A stretch of DNA of 64,000 nt from Oceanispirochaeta sp963676905 (GTDB lineage Bacteria; Spirochaetota; Spirochaetia; DSM-2461), in assembly GCA_963676905.2 (NCBI GenBank), contig CAXXVE010000001.1, positions 1,984,001 to 2,048,000 on the forward strand, written 5' to 3'. Shown one piece after another: positions 8,234 through 15,814 of this stretch. The notes below the pieces were generated by a model. The model was not told the DNA's origin, did no database searches, and saw only the letters and a program-made list of their open reading frames with translations. Position numbers and translations under genes: made by a program. Position 1 is the stretch's first letter, and the number at the start of each line of letters is the position of its first letter.

Positions 8234-9085
8234 TCAGCCGTTTATAAGACCGACAAAGGCCTCTTTCAGTTTCAGTGTAAGGGGGCCGGGGCTGCCGTCG
8301 CCGATCTGACGCTTGTCTACCGCTGTTACAGGGATCAGCTCTGCTCCCGAGCCGGTGAGAAAACACTCGTCAGCCGTATAGAGATCGAAGCGGGTCATGG
8401 TCCTCTCCTCAAAGGGAACTCCCGTCTTTTCTGCAAGTTCGATGATTGTATTCCGTGTAATTCCCTCAAGCATGCCGTGCCATGTCCCGGGGGTCAGAAG
8501 TCTGCCGTTCTTGACAATAAAGATGTTGTCTCCGGTGCACTCGCACACATATCCTTCCTCGCTCAGCATTACGGCCTCAAGGCATCCGGCGTCAATGGCC
8601 TCCATCTTGGCCATTACATTGTTCAGGTAGTTCAGAGACTTGATACGGGGATCAAAGATCCTGCCGCTGAGGCGTCTTGTGGCCGCCGTGACAATGGGAA
8701 TACCCGTATCATAGAGCTCGGCAGGGTAGAGCTGGATGTCTTCTACTATGATCACAAGCGAAGACTTCGGGCATGTAAAGGGGCTGATGCCCATTGTTCC
8801 CACGCCCCGTGTCGCCAGCAGACGGATATAGCCGTTCTCCTTTTTATTCCGGCGGACGGCTTCTTCAACAAGGTCCATAATCTCTTTTTTGGAGTGTCCC
8901 AGATCAATCCGGATCACATGGGCTCCCTCAAAGAGGCGGTCGATGTGTTCCTTCAGCTTGAAGACTTTTCCGCTATAGATCCTGATGCCCTCGAATAGAC
9001 CGTCTCCGTAGAGAAGACCGTGGTCGTAAACCGAGATCTTTGCATCTTCCTTTCCGTACCACTTTCCGTCGATGTAGATTTCCAT
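8234..9085 (-). CDS. Class IV aminotransferase, branched-chain amino acid type
   Basis: A complete 283-residue fold-type IV PLP aminotransferase of IlvE-like length. The PLP lysine is Lys149 in DPRIKSLNYLNN, Glu182 in ECTGDN is the residue expected to contact the pyridine nitrogen, and TGSGAELIPV near the end is the usual C-terminal signature. The LATRGVGTMGI and GMLEGITR motifs are also conserved. The enzyme would move amino groups between branched-chain (or D-) amino acids and 2-oxoglutarate. It starts 13 bases after the TrmB-family regulator gene and precedes the MFS transporter, so all three probably form one autoregulated unit. Start: ATG at 9085 with GAGAGG about 8 bases upstream. Confidence 0.87.
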   Translation of the reverse strand: MEIYIDGKWYGKEDAKISVYDHGLLYGDGLFEGIRIYSGKVFKLKEHIDRLFEGAHVIRIDLGHSKKEIMDLVEEAVRRNKKENGYIRLLATRGVGTMGISPFTCPKSSLVIIVEDIQLYPAELYDTGIPIVTAATRRLSGRIFDPRIKSLNYLNNVMAKMEAIDAGCLEAVMLSEEGYVCECTGDNIFIVKNGRLLTPGTWHGMLEGITRNTIIELAEKTGVPFEERTMTRFDLYTADECFLTGSGAELIPVTAVDKRQIGDGSPGPLTLKLKEAFVGLING

Positions 9086-9098
9086 TTTTTTTCCTCTC

Positions 9099-9911
9099 TT
9101 AATATCCGTTCAGTGTCCTGTCGGAGAATATGTCCCGGAGAAGGGCATAGCCTTCGCCGTAACAGTCTGTCAGCTCTCTGTCAAAGCGCTGAACAATTTT
9201 CATTATGTATATGTCATGCTTGATATAGTCCTCGGCCAGGGTCACAAAACCCTTGCTCCGGCTCCAGGCACCGTCAGTGCTGTTTTCGGAGAATGTTCCC
9301 GACAGGGCCTCCTCGCCATCGCAGACCAGAGTGAAGCCCCGGCCGCCCTTCTCCTGGTAGAGGGTGTCCTGAATGGGGTGTTCGAATATATTGCTTCCCT
9401 TGATGGAGGAGGGGCCGAAGTGGACCACCGCCGTTCTGATTCCTTCGTTCTCTCTCTTCTTCAGAAGGGGGGCCAGTTCGGAGAGTTCTTCACCCCACAG
9501 GGATATGAGAACTGTCTTCCGGCTCCGGCTTATCATCTTCTCAGCCCGTTCCAGAAAGGTGTTCCTGTCGGTGAGATTCCACACATAGGACACCTCCTTT
9601 TTGGGGCGGGGTGTTTTGAGTTCGCTGCTCAGGGTTTTCAGTACCTTTTCCATGCGGAACCTGTAGGATGATATGTACTCCTCAGGGTCCTGGGGGATGT
9701 AGCGTTTTTTGTTTTTCTCCACAAGTTCAAGGACCAGTTCCCTCTCTTCCAGTTTCCTTATGACTCCGTAGATCTTGGAGGTCGGAATACCGGCCTGTCC
9801 TGCACACTCATAAGCCGTGAGAGGATGCTCTTCAAGGAGGGTCATGTATGCCCTTGCCTCATAGTCGCTTAGACCTGTTTCTCTCAGTTGTTCAATTATA
9901 TTAACTACCAT
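9099..9911 (-). CDS. TrmB-family transcriptional regulator
   Basis: A 270-residue TrmB-type regulator. The N-terminal winged helix (residues about 5-75) contains LSDYEARAYMTLLEEHPLTA, AGIPTSKIYGVIRKLEERELV and YIPQDPEEYI, the family hallmark; a coiled-coil linker with LKTLSSEL follows; residues 105-260 form the PLD-like ligand domain (ERAEKMISRSRKTVLISLWGE). Such regulators are common in archaea and scattered in bacteria, usually binding sugars or metabolites. The ATG lies at the exact centre of a 28-bp palindrome, so the protein almost certainly represses its own operon. It heads the regulator-aminotransferase-MFS unit. Effector not predictable. Confidence 0.88.
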   Translation of the reverse strand: MVVNIIEQLRETGLSDYEARAYMTLLEEHPLTAYECAGQAGIPTSKIYGVIRKLEERELVLELVEKNKKRYIPQDPEEYISSYRFRMEKVLKTLSSELKTPRPKKEVSYVWNLTDRNTFLERAEKMISRSRKTVLISLWGEELSELAPLLKKRENEGIRTAVVHFGPSSIKGSNIFEHPIQDTLYQEKGGRGFTLVCDGEEALSGTFSENSTDGAWSRSKGFVTLAEDYIKHDIYIMKIVQRFDRELTDCYGEGYALLRDIFSDRTLNGY

Positions 9912-9924
9912 GGTAGTTAATATA
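9897..9924. promoter_or_regulatory. 28-bp perfect palindrome over the TrmB gene start (operator)
   Basis: Bases 9897-9924 read identically on both strands. The centre is ACTACCATGGTAGT, and the ATG start of the TrmB-family gene (9909-9911, minus) is in the middle of it. A site here would block translation-proximal transcription and is most simply the operator for the regulator that begins in it. Confidence 0.8.
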
Positions 9925-10037
9925 TGTTCGGCAGTTGAAATCTGTCAATATTAAAAAAGTAAGTGGAGTTGATAATTATTCAAAGGAGTGATGCGTTTTG
10001 CGGGATTGCCTGGAGACTGTCTCTCCGAACCGGGGGA

Positions 10038-10064
10038 ACACCGGCCCGGTATCCAGGCCGGTGT
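10038..10064 (-). terminator. Hairpin downstream of the 59-residue gene
   Basis: Arms ACACCGGC (10038-10045) and GCCGGTGT (10057-10064) match perfectly around an 11-base loop. It lies 13 bases beyond the stop of the small minus-strand gene. No T run follows on either strand, so it may act as a transcript-stabilising hairpin. Confidence 0.4.
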
Positions 10065-10077
10065 AGAAGGAACCTGT

Positions 10078-10257
10078 TTATGCCCAGAGAGAGTCCAGGT
10101 AGTGCCTCAGATCCTTTCCGCTGATCAGATGCCTCGAAAGGGCTATCTCACCGAACTTCCGGTGATCTCCATGCCTTTGAAACTCAAGAACCTGCTGGAC
10201 TCCGTTATAGTCCATGAGACCTTCCTCCATAAACCACTGACCTGCCATTTCAGCCAT
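10078..10257 (-). CDS. Small MshEN-like protein (59 residues)
   Basis: The 59-residue product contains LMDYNGVQQVLEFQRHG followed by RKFGEIALSRHLISGKDLRHYL. The pattern of a helix with V..VL..Q, then FGEIA, then a second helix resembles half of an MshEN / type II secretion ATPase N-terminal repeat, a fold known to bind c-di-GMP in some proteins. The ATG at 10255-10257 has an ideal AGGAGG eight bases upstream (10266-10271), which decides the start over the in-frame GTG at 10266. It appears monocistronic. Function is unknown, and the overlapping plus-strand frame lacks any such support. Confidence 0.65.
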   Translation of the reverse strand: MAEMAGQWFMEEGLMDYNGVQQVLEFQRHGDHRKFGEIALSRHLISGKDLRHYLDSLWA

Positions 10258-10368
10258 TGTCTGCACCTCCTGAAATCTTCCAGTACAGCATGTAGAAATC
10301 TCACCTTTAAGTATAATACATCTTCCTGAATCCCTGCTTTCGAGGAAAGAATAGAGGGGTGTTGATTC

Positions 10369-10397
10369 TTCTTATGATAGAGATTATTTGATATAAT
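10369..10397 (+). promoter_or_regulatory. Extended -10 promoter giving a nearly leaderless mRNA
   Basis: TGATATAAT (TGn plus a perfect TATAAT at 10392-10397) lies 7 bases before the ATG at 10405. A weak TTCTTA at 10369-10374 gives 17-bp spacing. Transcription should begin at or within a base or two of the start codon, and no Shine-Dalgarno is present. Confidence 0.5.
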
Positions 10398-10404
10398 TGA
10401 TTCC

Positions 10405-11196
10405 ATGATTGATTTAAACGAAGCAGAACAATTTCTTAAAGATATAATTCTCAGTGCCGGAGAACTGACCCTGGATTACCGCCGCCGTCTCTCCACTTTG
10501 AAGGTGGATCACAAAGCCACAGACCGGGACATCGTGACCGAAGCGGACAGGGCGGTTGAGTCCTTTCTGCGCATGAAACTGGCCGAAAAGTACCCTGATC
10601 ATGCTGTTCTGGGAGAAGAGGAGGGGGAGAGCGGAGACAGTGAATACCGCTGGATCATCGATCCCATAGACGGCACCATTGCTTTCCTTCACGGCCAGTA
10701 TCAGTACTCCATATCCATCGCTCTTGAAGCGGCGGGGGAGACTGTGGTTGCTGCAGTTTATGCTCCGGCTCTGAATGATCTGTTTACAGCGCAAAAAGGC
10801 AGGGGAGCCGCACTCAATGGCCGGCCCATCCATGTGTCCGGGGCTTCTTCAGTGGGAGAGGCTGTCTTTGCAACAGGATTCCCCTGCATCCGCGCCGGAA
10901 TGAAGGAGACCAATCTTCCCCTCTTCAATGAGATGATGATGCATATCCGTGATATCAGGAGGGGCGGCTCTGCGGCTCTGGAACTCTGTTATGTGGCCTG
11001 CGGCCAGCTGGACGGTTACTGGGAGAAGTATATTGAGATATACGATGTGGCCGCCGGACTTCTTCTTGTTGAAGAAGCCGGTGGGAGGATCAGCGACTAC
11101 AGAGGCGGCACCCAGGGCCTGCCCCGTGAAGTGCTGGCGACAAACGGCCTGATTCATGACCAGGCCATGACATTGATAAAACCGTTTATCCGCTGA
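10405..11196 (+). CDS. suhB: Inositol monophosphatase family phosphatase
   Basis: A 263-residue member of the Mg-dependent inositol monophosphatase/CysQ superfamily. The metal-binding motifs are all present: ATDRDIVTEADRAVE (residues 38-52), GEEEG (70-74), WIIDPIDGTIAF (83-94, Asp86 and Asp89) and the C-terminal EIYDVAAGLLLVEEAGG with its Asp. It should hydrolyse inositol-1-phosphate or a related sugar or nucleotide phosphate in the cytoplasm. The family is hard to subdivide by sequence, and CysQ-like or fructose-bisphosphatase-like activity is possible. It stands alone, convergent with the ECF operon (3 bases between stops), and appears to be transcribed without a leader. Confidence 0.85.
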   Translation: MIDLNEAEQFLKDIILSAGELTLDYRRRLSTLKVDHKATDRDIVTEADRAVESFLRMKLAEKYPDHAVLGEEEGESGDSEYRWIIDPIDGTIAFLHGQYQYSISIALEAAGETVVAAVYAPALNDLFTAQKGRGAALNGRPIHVSGASSVGEAVFATGFPCIRAGMKETNLPLFNEMMMHIRDIRRGGSAALELCYVACGQLDGYWEKYIEIYDVAAGLLLVEEAGGRISDYRGGTQGLPREVLATNGLIHDQAMTLIKPFIR

Positions 11197-11199
11197 GGT

Positions 11200-11994
11200 C
11201 TACACGCCCAGCAGGGCTTTCCAGCTTGTCTGCTCCATATAGATCAGGCAGCCCAGAATCACCGCAGTAAGTACTGGCAGAATAAGGTCGGTTCTCTTGA
11301 AGTGCACATCCTTTACATAGGTCCGGTTATCGGCGTAGCCGAAACCCCTGCATTCAAGAGCATCGGCGGTGACCTCCGCCTTCCTCAGTCCATTAACCAG
11401 AATTGTAAATACATAGCGCTGCCACAGCTTGAATCTGTGGGATACTCCGGAACCGGCAGCCTTGCCTCTGATGGCATGGGCCGACTGTACCGCCTCAACC
11501 TCCTTCTGAATCAGAGGGAGGAAACGCAGTGCCAGAAAGATGGTGTATGCATATCTGTAGGGCATCCCTGTTTTTACAAGTGAGGTCATCAGGTCACGTG
11601 TGTCAGTGGTCCATATCAGCACAAAGCTTGAAAGGACAATCGCCGAGAGGCGGAAGAAGAATACCGGTCCGATTACAAGGCCATAGTCGGTAACAGTCAG
11701 GAAACCCAGAGACCAGACAACTTCGCCGGGATTGATAAAGAAGTGAAAGAGCATCAGAAGGAATCCAAGTCCGAAGACTACGATTCCGCTGCGGAGAATC
11801 TCTACAGGGCTGATCCGTCCGGCTGTAATGGCGAGCATCAGGACCAGTGCAAAAACGATGCCGCCGGAAATGGGAGTATTGAAGAGAAAGAGTCCTACGG
11901 CCACCATAAAAACCCAGATCAGTTTAACAAAGGGGTAGGTCCGGTTGAGAATAGATTTTCTCTCTTTAAAGCTGAGGAAATTGTTTTGCGACAT
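11200..11994 (-). CDS. ecfT: ECF transporter transmembrane subunit T (YkoC/EcfT type)
   Basis: A 264-residue EcfT. Hydrophobic helices lie at about 20-65, 70-130 and 240-258; between them are the two coupling-helix signatures with the Ala-Arg-Gly type motif, SAHAIRGKA near residue 172 and ADALECRGFGYA near 212, which contact the two ATPase halves. The subunit scaffolds an ECF importer. Its ATG overlaps the ATPase gene stop (TGATG, one base shared). Last gene of the MtmB-like/S/A/T operon, convergent with the phosphatase gene. The ATPase fusion and YkoE-type S protein make the whole resemble Bacillus YkoEDC. Confidence 0.92.
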   Translation of the reverse strand: MSQNNFLSFKERKSILNRTYPFVKLIWVFMVAVGLFLFNTPISGGIVFALVLMLAITAGRISPVEILRSGIVVFGLGFLLMLFHFFINPGEVVWSLGFLTVTDYGLVIGPVFFFRLSAIVLSSFVLIWTTDTRDLMTSLVKTGMPYRYAYTIFLALRFLPLIQKEVEAVQSAHAIRGKAAGSGVSHRFKLWQRYVFTILVNGLRKAEVTADALECRGFGYADNRTYVKDVHFKRTDLILPVLTAVILGCLIYMEQTSWKALLGV

Positions 11995-13730
11995 CAGGCT
12001 GCCTCACTGTTCTTGAGAATGATTTTAAGAAAGGACTCTGATCCGGGGATGTGTCCCTCCACGTTGATTCCCTTCTCCTTCAGGGCTCCCAGCATCTGGT
12101 TCAGCAGGGTCTGCTGAAGATAGGCATTCTTGAGAATCCCGGGTTCTTTGAAGAGGTCTGTGGGGACACCGTCAAAATGCTTCAGTCCTTCACTGAATAC
12201 AGCAACCCTGTCGGCGTACTCCTCCACAAGGCGCATATCGTGGCTGATCATAACGATGGAGACGCCTCTCTCCCTGATGGCGCACATTATCTCCATCAGA
12301 GTCCGGGTCATCTCTCTGTCCTGCCCGTAGGTGGGTTCATCTACAATCAGAACCTTGGGGTCCCCCACCAGCATGGTGGCCACACCAAGGCGTCTCTTGT
12401 TCCCGGCGCTCAGGGAGAAGGGGTGGGCACTCTGAACCTCTGTCAGTTCAAGCATTTCAAGAAGTTTTTCACGCTCCTCTTTGAGTTTCTCTTTATCGAA
12501 GATACCCTGGGACTGAAGGCTGTAGTCTATTTCGTCGGCCACTGTGTCTGTAAGAAACTGGTGTTCCGGGTTCTGGAATACAAGGGATATATGGTTTGCA
12601 AGTTCGGGGACCTTCCACTTGCCCGAGGGTTTCCCGAAGAGTTCAAGCGATCCTTCGCGGCACTTGTTCAGACCGATCAGAAGCTTGGCTGTTGTACTCT
12701 TTCCTGCTCCGTTGCGGCCTACGATTGCAAGCATCTCACCGGGATGGATATCCAGGGAGATCCCCTTCAGGGCATATAGGCCGTTTCCATAACTGAACCG
12801 GATGTCTTTTCCCTTTATAAAGGGGGGATCATTATGCTTTTCATAGATTTTGCGGGGAGCTGTGATGCTCTCTCCCTCTTTGATCAGGCCGAGGCTGAAG
12901 AGGGTCTCCATCGTCTCTTCGATTGTAATGGGCATCCTCTTGACGGGGTAGCCTGCCTTGATCAGGCCCAGACCTATCTCGACGGTTTCGGGAAGCCATA
13001 CACCGAGGGTATCAATCTCTTTCCCCTTATCAAGAAGAAGATCGTAGGGATTGCCCTTTCCGGCAAGTTCTCCCTCGTGGAGCACGAGGATCTGGTCGGC
13101 TTTAGAGACAAAGTCATCCAGCTCTCTGGTCACGAGAAGGATTGTGATTCCCTCGGACTTGAGCTTCAGTATCAGTTCGTGGACCTGACGGGTTGCCGTG
13201 GGGTCCAGATTGGCCGTGGGTTCATCAAGGATGATGATTTCCGGCTTCATGGCGAGGACCGAGGCCAGCCCCAGCTTCTGGATCTGGCCTCCCGAGAGAT
13301 TCCATACAAGGTTGTGCCTGTACTCCCCGATCCCTGTCATATCAAGGAGCTCTTCGACGCTGCCGAGAATCTCCTGTTTATCAAAAAGAAGGTTTTCAGG
13401 CCCGAAGGCGATCTCATCTTCCACCGAAAGGGTGGCGAACATCGATTCCGGGTCCTGAAACACATAGCCTACCTTGCAGGCCAGGTCTTTCATCTGTGAA
13501 TCTGCAGTGGATTGGCCATCTATAAGAACAGTTCCCTCAAGCTTTCCCCCCATCAGGTGGGGAGCCCTTCCGTTAAAGAGATTGCAGAGAGTTGACTTTC
13601 CGCTTCCTCCGGGACCTACAAGTATGTTGAAGCTTCCCTTCTGAAGTGAAAAATTGAGGTTTTTAAGGACAGATCCATCTTCTTCGTGATAGCTGTAGCT
13701 TACGTTTTTGAAGACTGCAGATTCATTCAT
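11994..13730 (-). CDS. ECF transporter ATPase, two ABC domains fused (YkoD type)
   Basis: A 578-residue tandem ATPase. Domain 1 (about 5-245): Walker A GPGGSGKST, Q-loop VFQDPESMF, signature LSGGQIQKL, Walker B IIILDEPTAN. Domain 2 (about 305-530): Walker A GRNGAGKST, VFQNPEHQF, signature LSAGNKRRL, Walker B VLIVDEPTYG, H-loop MISHDMR. In domain 1 the switch histidine is replaced (LLVTRELDD), so the composite ATP sites are unequal. A helical C-terminal tail of about 45 residues follows. It energises the adjacent S and T subunits. The gene begins 2 bases after the S-subunit stop. Confidence 0.93.
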   Translation of the reverse strand: MNESAVFKNVSYSYHEEDGSVLKNLNFSLQKGSFNILVGPGGSGKSTLCNLFNGRAPHLMGGKLEGTVLIDGQSTADSQMKDLACKVGYVFQDPESMFATLSVEDEIAFGPENLLFDKQEILGSVEELLDMTGIGEYRHNLVWNLSGGQIQKLGLASVLAMKPEIIILDEPTANLDPTATRQVHELILKLKSEGITILLVTRELDDFVSKADQILVLHEGELAGKGNPYDLLLDKGKEIDTLGVWLPETVEIGLGLIKAGYPVKRMPITIEETMETLFSLGLIKEGESITAPRKIYEKHNDPPFIKGKDIRFSYGNGLYALKGISLDIHPGEMLAIVGRNGAGKSTTAKLLIGLNKCREGSLELFGKPSGKWKVPELANHISLVFQNPEHQFLTDTVADEIDYSLQSQGIFDKEKLKEEREKLLEMLELTEVQSAHPFSLSAGNKRRLGVATMLVGDPKVLIVDEPTYGQDREMTRTLMEIMCAIRERGVSIVMISHDMRLVEEYADRVAVFSEGLKHFDGVPTDLFKEPGILKNAYLQQTLLNQMLGALKEKGINVEGHIPGSESFLKIILKNSEAA

Positions 13731-13732
13731 GA

Positions 13733-14374
13733 TTATTTTTTCCTTGAAGACCGGAGAAGTCCGGTTTTTGAAAGTCTCTCAGCCAGAATATATCCCAGAA
13801 GTCCGCTGAAAATAGCTCCGGAGACAACGTTGACGGGAACAGCAATCCATACATCTTTTGAGTAGGCGGGGTCCCATCCGTAGAAGACAGAGCTCCAGAG
13901 AGTACCGAACTGGGAAGATGCCACACCGGCCATAACCGCAGTAATCATTCCAAAGCGGGAGTAGGAGCAGATCATCAGAACCACTTCAATTGCAAGGCCC
14001 TGGCTGATTCCCCAGCCGAGGGTTCCGATTCCCGCCGCGTTTCCGAGGAGCACCTCTACAGCACCTTCGATGATACCGAAGATCAGAGCCACACCGGGTT
14101 TACGGACGATGAACGCAGCCAGAATGTAGGCCCACATAAACATTCCCTGAATCAGAGCGCCGCCGAGGGGACCGAGGGATGTGTTTGCAAGGTACCAGAG
14201 GTTTCCGATTCCTGTGTTGAGTACACCCGCAATAGCGGCAAGAACAGCAACCATTACGAGGTTCTGTGTAGTATATCCGCCTGCTTCTTTCTCCACCTTG
14301 TTCTTGTCGGCGAACCGGGCAATCAGACCCAGAACAACAAGAACAGCCACATTAAATACTGTATAAACTGCCAT
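13733..14374 (-). CDS. ykoE: ECF transporter substrate-binding subunit S, YkoE family
   Basis: A 213-residue integral membrane protein with six hydrophobic segments. The central AAFIVRKPGVALIFGIIEG and EVLLGNAAG blocks and the C-terminal VVSGAIFSGLLGYILA closely follow Bacillus YkoE, the S component proposed for hydroxymethylpyrimidine/thiamine precursors. Residues 28-55 carry the helix that in S components contacts EcfT (VMVAVLAAIAGVLNTG). It is co-transcribed with an MtmB-like methyltransferase homologue, which is not the usual partner, so the ligand may be different: a pyrimidine, a methylated amine or a related compound. SD AGGAGA lies 6-9 bases before the ATG. Confidence 0.85.
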   Translation of the reverse strand: MAVYTVFNVAVLVVLGLIARFADKNKVEKEAGGYTTQNLVMVAVLAAIAGVLNTGIGNLWYLANTSLGPLGGALIQGMFMWAYILAAFIVRKPGVALIFGIIEGAVEVLLGNAAGIGTLGWGISQGLAIEVVLMICSYSRFGMITAVMAGVASSQFGTLWSSVFYGWDPAYSKDVWIAVPVNVVSGAIFSGLLGYILAERLSKTGLLRSSRKK

Positions 14375-14443
14375 TTTCTTTCTCCTGAAAAGATGAAATT
14401 TAAAATCCGGCCCTTCCGTAAATATGGCAGAGCCGGTTGTTTA

Positions 14444-15814
14444 CTAGAGATTCAGGCCCAGTTCCTTGAGTTCGGCTTTTACTTCATCATAGAGAGCAAG
14501 CCATTGGGGAACGGGTTTTACAGAGACAAGATCATAGGCTTCTTCGATGGACTTTCCGGGATTTCCTCCCTCCATCTCAAAGACATGCTCATATTTGCCG
14601 AGGAGTGTCTGGATCAGCCTGTTGGCTTCATCCATTGTCATGCCCTGACGGGCAACCGCATGGGCTGTTTCCGCCATCAGTCTCACTTCAAGTCCCGTTC
14701 CGTGGGGAACGCTTCCGTCGGCGGAACCGCATCCTTCCAGGTGGCCCCCGGAAACAGTGACGGCAATGGCGTTGGCCGCTACTTCGTAGAGAAGCTCTTT
14801 TGTCATGGCACCGCTCTTGGGATAGACATCACAGACGATGACAGCAGGAGCGTTCCGTGCAAAGGCATGGCAGACGATGCTCTGAAGGAACATACAGCCG
14901 GGAGCCGATGTGGCAACATAGCGGATGTGGATGGGGTGACAGAGGTGATAGTCCGCAAGGCAGACTATATTGGCTGCCAGGAAGGATGCCACCTGGACTA
15001 TGGCGGCTCCATGGGCGTCACCTGCAAGGCCTCCTACCATTACAGTGGCAAGGGAGGCATTTGCCTGTCCGTAGAACTGTGAATTTGCCGCCCGGAGCAT
15101 ATTGCCCTGATCGATCATCAGCTCGTTGAACATGGCTACAAGATGGGAGTCGCAGGGGCGGAGCAGGTCGGGGTGGGTGGCCGCCAGGTCACCGATCTCG
15201 GTGACAGAGCTTTCCGCCGCAAGCATTCCCATGCCGGGGCGTCCTACCTCTTCGCGTACCTGTTTCAGATAGCTCAGCTCCCGGCGGGAGGCCATAAGCT
15301 CGCTGACCTCACCGGACTCAACTTTTACACCGTCGATATCGACAAGGGAACCGCAGGTGATCAGGTCGACCAGGGGCTCCTGTGCCCAGCTCTTTACAGA
15401 GGCTTTAAAAATCCTTTCGGGAGTGGGGCAGCCGGGGTTTCCCGCCCAGATGGCCGGGGCCTCTGAGTCCATTATGTCACGGGGAAAGAGGGTGCAGCTG
15501 TCCTTGCCTTCCCCCATTACAAGGGGGCGGTCCATCTTGTGGATTCCCTCTTCAATCTCTTCGGCGGATAGTTTGATAATTTTTCCTGTGCTCAGTGCAT
15601 AGACGCCAGTATCAAGAAGGAGCTCTTTTCCAGCCTTGAAGACTCTGTCGGCCAGATCGGGATCGTCTGATGTGATATTCTCTTTGCTCCAGGACAGGTC
15701 GTATTTTTCAACCATCTCCTGCACTTTTTCGATAATTCTGAAATCCCAGTCCTCTTTGGACATGGGCTCGCCGGTTTTGGCGCGTTCGGATATTTCCAGA
15801 TAGTTGTGGATCAT
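14444..15814 (-). CDS. MtmB-family methylamine methyltransferase homologue lacking pyrrolysine
   Basis: A 456-residue homologue of monomethylamine:corrinoid methyltransferase MtmB over its full length. Conserved stretches include a KAGKELLLDTGVYAL region, GRPGMG followed by ESS, CDSHLVAMFNELMID, HPIHIRYVATS, TGLEVRLMAE and the C-terminal EAYDLVSVKPVP. In methanogen MtmB the residue after GRPGMGV is pyrrolysine, encoded by UAG. Here it is Leu198, codon CTT at 15221-15223, and the frame contains no amber codon. The ATG at 15812-15814 has GAGG nine bases upstream; a GTG at 15829 is less likely. No corrinoid protein, MtbA or RamA gene is nearby. It leads the YkoE-type ECF operon. Reaction unknown. 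Confidence 0.85.
   Translation of the reverse strand: MIHNYLEISERAKTGEPMSKEDWDFRIIEKVQEMVEKYDLSWSKENITSDDPDLADRVFKAGKELLLDTGVYALSTGKIIKLSAEEIEEGIHKMDRPLVMGEGKDSCTLFPRDIMDSEAPAIWAGNPGCPTPERIFKASVKSWAQEPLVDLITCGSLVDIDGVKVESGEVSELMASRRELSYLKQVREEVGRPGMGMLAAESSVTEIGDLAATHPDLLRPCDSHLVAMFNELMIDQGNMLRAANSQFYGQANASLATVMVGGLAGDAHGAAIVQVASFLAANIVCLADYHLCHPIHIRYVATSAPGCMFLQSIVCHAFARNAPAVIVCDVYPKSGAMTKELLYEVAANAIAVTVSGGHLEGCGSADGSVPHGTGLEVRLMAETAHAVARQGMTMDEANRLIQTLLGKYEHVFEMEGGNPGKSIEEAYDLVSVKPVPQWLALYDEVKAELKELGLNL

Noticed and set aside
9988..10329. 113-codon plus-strand open frame
   Set aside because: It has no ribosome-binding site or family resemblance and lies opposite the 59-residue minus-strand gene, which has an ideal AGGAGG site and a recognisable pattern.
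14444..15814. Read-through pyrrolysine codon in the MtmB-like gene
   Set aside because: The aligned codon is CTT and the frame has no TAG; the protein is translated normally.
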